Assembly: GCA_045606265.1 (NCBI GenBank)
Contig: JAZURO010000009.1
Coordinates: forward strand, 1 to 11,509
DNA: 11,509 nt
Origin: RGIG4608 sp045606265
GTDB lineage: Bacteria > Bacillota > Clostridia > Oscillospirales > CAG-272
Reading direction: 5' to 3'
Shown: piece after piece, positions 7,361-11,509 of the stretch
How the letters are laid out: each line of letters starts with the position of its first letter
How positions within the stretch are numbered: the stretch's first letter is position 1
Translations under genes and position numbers: made by a program
The notes under the pieces: model-generated
Database searches by the model: none
What the model saw: the letters and a program-made list of their open reading frames with translations, nothing else
Told to the model about the DNA's origin: nothing

Positions 7361-8545
7361 TTACTTCAAAAGCTCAGCTTTAAGTATGGGCGCAAGATCT
7401 CTTGCTTCCCAAGGAGCATCAATATCTTCTCTTCCCATATGTCCGTAAGCAGCAGTTGCACTGTATATAGGACGTCTTAACTGGAATCTGTCAATAATGG
7501 CAGCAGGACGAAGGTCAACATATTTCTGAACTGCTTCCGAAATAAGTGCTTCATCTACAATACCTGTACCAAATGTGTCAATCATTACGGATACGGGCTT
7601 AGCAATACCGATAGCATAAGCAAGCTGAACCTCACACTTTTTAGCAAGACCTGCCGCTACGATATTCTTTGCAATGTATCTTGTTGCATAGCAAGCTGAA
7701 CGGTCAACCTTTGTGGGATCCTTACCCGAAAATGCTCCGCCGCCGTGACGTGAATATCCACCGTATGTATCAACAATGATCTTTCTTCCCGTAAGACCTG
7801 AGTCGCCTGCAGGGCCGCCCACAACAAAGCGTCCTGTGGGATTTATGTAAATCTTTGTTTCATCATCAATAAGATTTTCAGGAATAATAGGTGTAATAAC
7901 GTGCTTTATAAGATCCTCACGGATAGTTTCAAGCGTTACGGAATCGCTGTGCTGAGTTGAAATAACAACGGTATCAACTCTAACGTGAACGTCATCCCGG
8001 TATTCAACGGTTACCTGAGTTTTTCCGTCAGGACGAAGGTAGTCAAGAGTATGATTCTTTCTTACATTTGTGAGCTGAATTGCAAGCTTGTGAGCAAGTG
8101 AAATTGGAAGGGGCATAAGCTCGGGAGTTTCATCACAAGCAAATCCGAACATAAGACCTTGGTCGCCTGCTCCCGTATCGTATTTATCCTCAATCTCACC
8201 GTTCTTTGCTTCAAGAGATTTGTCAACGCCAAGTGCGATATCGGGTGACTGCTCGTGTACAGAGCTGAGAACTGCACAAGAATCGCAGTCAAAACCGTAT
8301 TTTGCCCTGTCATAACCGATTTCTCTGACCGTTTCACGAACGATCTGCTGATAGTCAATAACTGCCTTTGTAGTAATCTCACCCATAACCATTACAAGAC
8401 CTGTTGTACAACAAGTTTCACAAGCTACGCGGCTGTATGGATCCTGCGCAAGAAGTGCATCAAGCACTGCATCTGATATTTTGTCACAAATTTTGTCGGG
8501 ATGTCCCTCAGTAACCGATTCGGAAGTAAACAATACTTTCTTCAT
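7361..8545 (-). CDS. metK: S-adenosylmethionine synthetase
   Basis: A 394-residue cytosolic enzyme that makes S-adenosylmethionine from methionine and ATP, releasing phosphate and pyrophosphate. All hallmark motifs are present: EGHPDKICDKISDAVLDALL at the N-terminus (H15, D17 near the ATP phosphates), the GAGDQGLMFG hexapeptide region (125-134), TGRFVVGGPAGDSGLTGRK (about 237-255) and the P-loop-like GGGAFSGKDPTKVDRS (268-283). Length is normal for the family (about 380-400). ATG at 8543-8545 has AAAGGA upstream with 9-base spacing. It is preceded by a SAM-I riboswitch with its own terminator and a strong promoter, so high SAM should switch it off during transcription. Confidence 0.98.
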   Translation of the reverse strand: MKKVLFTSESVTEGHPDKICDKISDAVLDALLAQDPYSRVACETCCTTGLVMVMGEITTKAVIDYQQIVRETVREIGYDRAKYGFDCDSCAVLSSVHEQSPDIALGVDKSLEAKNGEIEDKYDTGAGDQGLMFGFACDETPELMPLPISLAHKLAIQLTNVRKNHTLDYLRPDGKTQVTVEYRDDVHVRVDTVVISTQHSDSVTLETIREDLIKHVITPIIPENLIDDETKIYINPTGRFVVGGPAGDSGLTGRKIIVDTYGGYSRHGGGAFSGKDPTKVDRSACYATRYIAKNIVAAGLAKKCEVQLAYAIGIAKPVSVMIDTFGTGIVDEALISEAVQKYVDLRPAAIIDRFQLRRPIYSATAAYGHMGREDIDAPWEARDLAPILKAELLK

Positions 8546-8598
8546 TATAAATTTCCTTTCTTTTTATACCAAAATCACAAAAACCGAAAACAGGCACT

Positions 8599-8621
8599 AA
8601 AAAAGCCTCGGAAAACCGAGG
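8599..8621 (-). terminator. Riboswitch-controlled terminator of the metK leader
   Basis: On the minus strand CCTCGG (8621-8616), loop TTTT, CCGAGG (8611-8606), then C and six T. It is the expression platform of the SAM-I riboswitch. The 5' arm CTCGG can also pair with CCGAG inside the aptamer (8648-8644), just before the 3' strand of helix P1, which offers a simple antiterminator when SAM is absent. The stem and T-run are seen; the switch pairing is inferred. Confidence 0.88.
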
Positions 8622-8636
8622 ACACGAAATAATTCT

Positions 8637-8719
8637 CTCATCTCTCGGGAATTAGCACCTTGCTAAAAAGTAGGTTGCTGTGGTTTCACAGGGCACGTCC
8701 CTCCGCCACTCTGGATAAG
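8637..8719 (-). promoter_or_regulatory. SAM-I (S-box) riboswitch aptamer
   Basis: Read on the minus strand, the leader contains the S-box conserved blocks in order: CTTATCCAGAG, GGCGGAGGGACGTGCCC, TGTGAAACCACAGCAACC, the GGTGCTAATTCC block and GAGAGATGAGAG. Helix P1 can form between CTTATC (8719-8714) and GATGAG (8642-8637). The aptamer binds S-adenosylmethionine and promotes the downstream terminator. Its position directly upstream of metK matches the known regulon. Confidence 0.96.
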
Positions 8720-8766
8720 TTATATATGATTTTAGCATATATTTTTCTTTATTTTTTAACCGTGTT

Positions 8767-8795
8767 ATTATAACATATTATATATATAATTGCAA
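8767..8795 (-). promoter_or_regulatory. Sigma-A type promoter for the metK leader
   Basis: On the minus strand, TTGCAA (8790-8795) lies 17 bases from TATAAT (8767-8772), and TGT precedes the -10 box (extended -10). The predicted start is near 8760, about 40 bases before the aptamer. A weaker TAAAAT at 8729-8734 is nearer the aptamer but has no -35 partner. Confidence 0.75.
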
Positions 8796-8827
8796 TAGGT
8801 TTTTGAAAAATATTTGTTTTTTTATCG

Positions 8828-8854
8828 AAAAAAACCACCCTCTCGGGTGGTTTT
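8828..8854 (-). terminator. Intrinsic terminator after the COG2426-type gene
   Basis: A 10-bp perfect stem, AAAACCACCC (8831-8840) against GGGTGGTTTT (8845-8854). Read on the minus strand it has a GAGA tetraloop and is followed by seven T. It starts 8 bases after the stop of the minus-strand gene and closes the ribU operon. Confidence 0.93.
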
Positions 8855-8862
8855 ATATCAAT

Positions 8863-9366
8863 TTATACAAGCCAAGCCAAAAAACCGATTCCGCCATATA
8901 CTATAAGAGTTACTATTGTACCTGCAATAAGTACCCCCAAAAAAGCTGAAAGAAATGCTTTCCACGGTTTCATTCCAATTACTGCCGCAACGAGCGAGCC
9001 AGTCCAGGCACCTGTTACGGGAAGCGGAATTGCGATAAATATACACAATCCCCAGAACGAATATTTTTCAATTCTATCACGCTTTTTTTCTACTCTTTCA
9101 AGCAAAAAGTTCGCAACCTTATTGAAAAATTTCACCTTCGATTTTGCCATCCATTTGATTACCACGTTAATGAAAAGCAAAATAAACGGAACGGGTAGAA
9201 GATTGCCGACTACCGAGATAAGATATGCTTGCCACCAAGGAAGCCCAAAGGCAAATCCCATTGGAATTGCTCCTCTTAACTCGATTATTGGAAGCATTGA
9301 GCAGAAGAATACACACAACTCTTTGCCAACTGTTTCAAGAAAAAATTTACTTATTGCTTCTCCCAT
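8863..9366 (-). CDS. Small multidrug export family membrane protein (COG2426, Sm_multidrug_ex)
   Basis: A 167-residue integral membrane protein. The motif ELRGAIPMGFAFGLP (29-43) and the second motif AIPLPVTGAWTGSL (112-125) are the family hallmarks I recognise; the paired re-entrant-like Pro/Gly motifs resemble the DedA-type layout. Hydrophobic segments lie at about 15-35, 45-72, 104-130 and 138-165, with a basic, amphipathic middle (73-101). 'Small multidrug export' is an inherited family name; I know of no firm substrate. ATG at 9364-9366 has AAGGAGG six bases upstream. Only 55 bases separate it from ribU, with no hairpin or convincing promoter between, so it probably lies in the FMN-riboswitch operon. 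The length is normal for the family. Confidence 0.88.
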   Translation of the reverse strand: MGEAISKFFLETVGKELCVFFCSMLPIIELRGAIPMGFAFGLPWWQAYLISVVGNLLPVPFILLFINVVIKWMAKSKVKFFNKVANFLLERVEKKRDRIEKYSFWGLCIFIAIPLPVTGAWTGSLVAAVIGMKPWKAFLSAFLGVLIAGTIVTLIVYGGIGFLAWLV

Positions 9367-9421
9367 TTTATGCCTCCTTTTTTATCAGTTTTTATGTAAT
9401 AAATTATTCTTCAAATTTATA

Positions 9422-10141
9422 TCAGTTAAATTTTCCTTCAAGAACGAAGAAAACTACCCAGAATGCTACGATAATAACAAAAATACTGAGCACGCTTACA
9501 AGCAGAGATCTCATCTTCAAATTTGCCTTTTCCTCTGCACTGAGTTCCTTCTTGGGCGCTGATGACTTTGCAAGTCCCATTCCCTTCAATGCTCTTGAAA
9601 CAGGTTTGTAGAGAGCCATTACAAGACTCGCATTAAGTATCGACTTAACCACGTTAAAAGGAATTATTGTTGTCGGAAGTAAGGTCTTAACGGTGTCCTT
9701 TGCTACTTGCAACGGCATTTTCATTGCAAATTCAAGATAATATGGAGTTATTAAAATATTTGCCAAGGTCATAATGCCCATTGTAGCCACCGAAGCGGTT
9801 GCAAGTCCAATAACGGCACCCCAAATCGTCTTTTTGTATTTATAGATGATTGATGCAATACCAACAAAGGTTACGGAGCTGAGCAAGTTCATAACAAGAC
9901 CGTAAAGTCCTGTTTCCGAAGTGGTGATCATCTCAACAAACGGTACTATCGCTGCACAAATGATACCTGCAACGGGGCCAAAAAACATTCCGCAAACTGT
10001 GGAAATCACATCCTTAAAGTCAAGTGTTAAAAAGGACACCTTGATAGGCAAAACTGCCGACACCGCATAGGCAAGTGCGATAAAGAGTCCTATAATCGTT
10101 ATTCTTTTGATTTTTTGTGAATTATTTGTTCTTGTTTTCAT
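9422..10141 (-). CDS. ribU: ECF transporter substrate-binding subunit, riboflavin (RibU)
   Basis: A 239-residue membrane protein, the S component that captures riboflavin and works with a shared EcfT-EcfA-EcfA' module encoded elsewhere. About six hydrophobic segments fill residues 13-185, and the early stretch LTLDFKDVISTVCGMFFGP (39-57) matches the conserved loop of riboflavin S components. The riboflavin assignment rests mainly on the FMN riboswitch directly upstream. ATG at 10139-10141 has AAGAAGGG seven to nine bases upstream. Unusual: after a charged linker (about 190-211, AKSSAPKKELSAEEKANLKM) there is a further hydrophobic helix at 212-234. Typical RibU proteins are about 190-210 residues, so this looks like a C-terminal extension with a seventh helix. 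Other vitamin S components are the alternative but would not fit the riboswitch. Confidence 0.9.
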   Translation of the reverse strand: MKTRTNNSQKIKRITIIGLFIALAYAVSAVLPIKVSFLTLDFKDVISTVCGMFFGPVAGIICAAIVPFVEMITTSETGLYGLVMNLLSSVTFVGIASIIYKYKKTIWGAVIGLATASVATMGIMTLANILITPYYLEFAMKMPLQVAKDTVKTLLPTTIIPFNVVKSILNASLVMALYKPVSRALKGMGLAKSSAPKKELSAEEKANLKMRSLLVSVLSIFVIIVAFWVVFFVLEGKFN

Positions 10142-10182
10142 AACTGTTTCCCTTCTTAAAATTATTATTTAAGAGGAAAGAT

Positions 10183-10215
10183 AAAAAAATCCGACACTTT
10201 TACAAGAAAGGTCGG
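10183..10215 (-). terminator. FMN-riboswitch expression platform terminator
   Basis: On the minus strand CCGAC pairs with GTCGG, continued by CTTT/AAAG with one bulged T and a 6-base loop (10215 to 10191), followed by A and seven T (10190-10183). It sits between the aptamer and the ribU binding site. Between the two there is also a hairpin, GGATAG/CTATCC (10241-10236 with 10227-10222). Its CTATCC strand could alternatively pair with GGATGG at the 3' side of the aptamer (10265-10260), a candidate antiterminator arrangement. The terminator is seen; the alternative pairing is inferred. Confidence 0.9.
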
Positions 10216-10250
10216 GGATATGGATAGACCTATGCCTATCCTTTATATTT

Positions 10251-10370
10251 TATCTTTTCCCATCCGGACTTTACCGTCGGTTTGGGAATTTCACCCAATC
10301 GGCTCTCTTGTTTACAAGAGGGTTCACAGACTTTACTGTCGGTATGGAATTTCACCAATCCCCAAAGATA
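10251..10370 (-). promoter_or_regulatory. FMN riboswitch (RFN element)
   Basis: Read on the minus strand, the RFN blocks are in order: GGGGATTGGTGAAATTCC, ACCGACAGTAAAGTCTGTG, a variable stem CTCTTG/CAAGAG, GCCGATTGGGTGAAATTCCC, then ACCGACGGTAAAGTCCGGA and TGGGAAAAGATA. P1 is TATCTTT (10370-10364) with AAAGATA (10257-10251). It binds flavin mononucleotide and should stop transcription of ribU when FMN is plentiful. I found no convincing promoter just upstream, so the start site is unknown. Confidence 0.96.
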
Positions 10371-10404
10371 TTACTATTTTATGTTCGCATAAACAATATT
10401 GATT

Positions 10405-10453
10405 TTGCCGCGTAGTCCTATAAAAGCTTTTTCGCTTACTTTTTTTCTCGAAA
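10405..10453 (-). repeat. Direct repeat copy A (about 48 bp), degenerate
   Basis: This copy starts with TTGCCGCG, passes through TATAAAAGCTTTTT and ends with TTTCTCGAAA. It matches 10517-10564 with about five substitutions and one T indel, offset 112 bases in the same orientation. It lacks the second hairpin arm found after copy B. The strand is arbitrary; both copies face the same way. The intergenic gap 10371-10633 otherwise holds AT-rich sequence with no gene that I can support. Confidence 0.8.
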
Positions 10454-10516
10454 TTTATATATAACTGAACAGTGTTATACTAAAAAATAAGATAAACAGT
10501 ATAAACTACATTAATA

Positions 10517-10564
10517 TTGCCGCGAAGCCATATAAAAGCTTTTTTGCCTACTTTTTTCTCGAAA
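10517..10564 (-). repeat. Direct repeat copy B (about 48 bp), with intact hairpin
   Basis: This copy is the same unit as 10405-10453. Here the end runs on into a perfect 12-bp palindromic stem, CCTACTTTTTTC (10547-10558) with GAAAAAAGTAGG (10561-10572), whose T-run is also the tail of the tuf terminator. It is probably a dispersed, non-coding repeat; on the minus strand it contains a short frame reading MASRQY and a stop, which I treat as chance. Confidence 0.8.
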
Positions 10565-10597
10565 AAAGTAGGGGCTGCTGCACTAATGCAGCAGCCC
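10562..10597 (-). terminator. Intrinsic terminator of tuf
   Basis: On the minus strand GGGCTGCTGCA (10597-10587), loop TTAG, TGCAGCAGCCC (10582-10572), then CTAC and six T (10567-10562). The 11-bp GC-rich stem is strong; the T-run is set back four bases and belongs to the adjoining repeat hairpin. It lies about 37 bases after the tuf stop. Confidence 0.88.
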
Positions 10598-10633
10598 TCA
10601 TTTGTTGTTATTCTTCTAAATAATCAGTTAAAA

Positions 10634-11509
10634 TTAGTCAATGATTTCGGAAACAACGCCGGAACCAACTGTTCTACCACCCTCACGGATAGCGAAACGA
10701 AGACCCTGTTCACAAGCGATAGGTGTGATAAGCTCAACTGTCATATCTACGTTATCGCCAGGACGGCACATTTCAACACCTGCGGGAAGTTCGATTGTAC
10801 CTGTAACGTCAGTTGTTCTGAAGTAGAACTGAGGTCTGTAACCTGCGAAGAAGGGCTTTGAACGGCCGCCTTCTTTTTCAGTAAGAACGTAAACGTGACC
10901 TACGAACTTTGTGTGGGGATGAACGGAACCGGGTTTAGCAAGAACCTGACCTCTTTCGATCTCGTCCTTAGCAACACCACGAAGAAGTGCACCAATGTTG
11001 TCACCAGCTTCTGCCTGAGGAAGGAGCTTGTGGAACATTTCTACACCAGTAACTGTTGTGTTCTTCTTTTCGTCAGAAAGACCAACGATTTCAACAACGT
11101 CACCAACTTTTACTGTACCTCTTTCTACTCTACCTGTAGCAACTGTACCACGGCCGGAGATGGAGAATACGTCCTCTACGGGCATAAGGAATGCAAGGTC
11201 AGCCTGACGTTCGGGAGTAGGAATGTAGCTGTCAACTGCATCCATAAGTTCAAGAATGCAAGCGAACTCAGGAGCGCTGAGGTCATTGTTAGGAGACTCA
11301 AGAGCATTACGAGCAGAACCGCGGATTACGGGAATGTCGTCGCCTGGGAATTCGTAGGAAGAGAGAAGGTCTCTGATTTCCATTTCAACAAGGTCAAGAA
11401 GTTCGTCGTCGTCAACGACGTCTGTCTTGTTCATAAATACTACAAGTGCGGGAACGCCTACCTGACGAGCAAGAAGAACGTGTTCTCTTGTCTGTGCAAG
11501 AGGGCCGTC
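10634..11509 (-). CDS. tuf: Elongation factor Tu, C-terminal 291 residues (5' end outside window)
   Basis: The frame runs through the right edge: the first visible residues are DGPLAQTREHVLLARQVGVP, equivalent to about residue 109 of E. coli EF-Tu. The P-loop and switch regions lie beyond the window. Visible are the guanine-specificity motif NKTD and SAR of the G domain, the domain II block EDVFSISGRGTVATGRVERG, and domain III with GYRPQFYFRTTDVTGTIELP and GLRFAIREGGRTVGSGVV. EF-Tu delivers aminoacyl-tRNA to the ribosome with GTP. The stop TAA is at 10634-10636. The ATG at 11434 is the Met of FMNKTD and is internal, not a start. Codon choice looks constrained, as expected for a highly expressed gene. 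Confidence 0.97.
   Translation of the reverse strand, partial: DGPLAQTREHVLLARQVGVPALVVFMNKTDVVDDDELLDLVEMEIRDLLSSYEFPGDDIPVIRGSARNALESPNNDLSAPEFACILELMDAVDSYIPTPERQADLAFLMPVEDVFSISGRGTVATGRVERGTVKVGDVVEIVGLSDEKKNTTVTGVEMFHKLLPQAEAGDNIGALLRGVAKDEIERGQVLAKPGSVHPHTKFVGHVYVLTEKEGGRSKPFFAGYRPQFYFRTTDVTGTIELPAGVEMCRPGDNVDMTVELITPIACEQGLRFAIREGGRTVGSGVVSEIID

Noticed and set aside
8720..8862. Possible small gene or RNA in the AT-rich gap upstream of metK
   Set aside because: The gap is explained by the metK promoter and the terminator of the neighbouring operon; no start codon with a binding site was found.
10371..10516. Promoter for the ribU leader
   Set aside because: Several TATAAC/TAAAAT-like boxes occur, but none has a -35 partner at 16-18 bases, so none is reported.
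10517..10861. 114-residue plus-strand frame overlapping the tuf terminator and the tuf 3' end
   Set aside because: It is antisense to EF-Tu and begins in repeat and hairpin sequence; composition mirrors the tuf codons.
1..11509. CRISPR array, tRNA, rRNA or defence system
   Set aside because: No regularly spaced repeats, cloverleaf-like sequence, ribosomal RNA or defence-type motifs were seen on either strand.

Overview
The window looks like a chromosomal segment from an AT-rich, low-GC Gram-positive bacterium, most likely a member of the Clostridia. The reasons are the strong AGGAGG-type ribosome binding sites, the SAM-I and FMN riboswitches with intrinsic terminators, an ECF-type riboflavin transporter subunit, a RecD2-type helicase, and the gene order metK-recD2-comF-mreB. 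No species can be named from the sequence alone. Apart from the two genes at the left end, every gene is on the minus strand.

Left end (1 to about 1700, plus strand): the C-terminal part of a large serine recombinase of the TnpX/Tn4451 type, cut by the window edge. It is followed by a perfect 14-bp inverted repeat and a three-helix membrane protein of unknown function. This looks like the edge of an integrative mobile element. A bidirectional terminator at 1669-1697 separates it from the leftward-transcribed chromosomal genes.

Middle (1701 to 8800, minus strand; transcription runs from high to low coordinates): a SAM-I riboswitch and its terminator precede metK (S-adenosylmethionine synthetase). 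Then come recD2 (helicase), comF (phosphoribosyltransferase-fold competence protein, overlapping the end of recD2), mreB (actin-like cell-shape protein with its own extended -10 promoter) and pepD (M20 dipeptidase). Hairpin terminators lie in the very short gaps metK/recD2 and mreB/pepD, so the downstream genes may depend on read-through.

Right part (8828 to 11509, minus strand): a partial tuf gene (EF-Tu) ends in a strong terminator. An AT-rich gap follows that holds two copies of a roughly 48-bp repeat. Next is an FMN riboswitch with a clear terminator platform, controlling an ECF substrate-binding subunit that is almost certainly RibU. A COG2426-type small membrane export protein sits just downstream and appears to be in the same operon.

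Most of the window is ordinary housekeeping sequence. I see no defence system, CRISPR array, tRNA or rRNA. The parts most worth a second look are the mobile-element edge with its unrecognised membrane protein, the 7th membrane helix on RibU, the riboswitch operons that carry unexpected downstream genes, and the paired repeat beside tuf.
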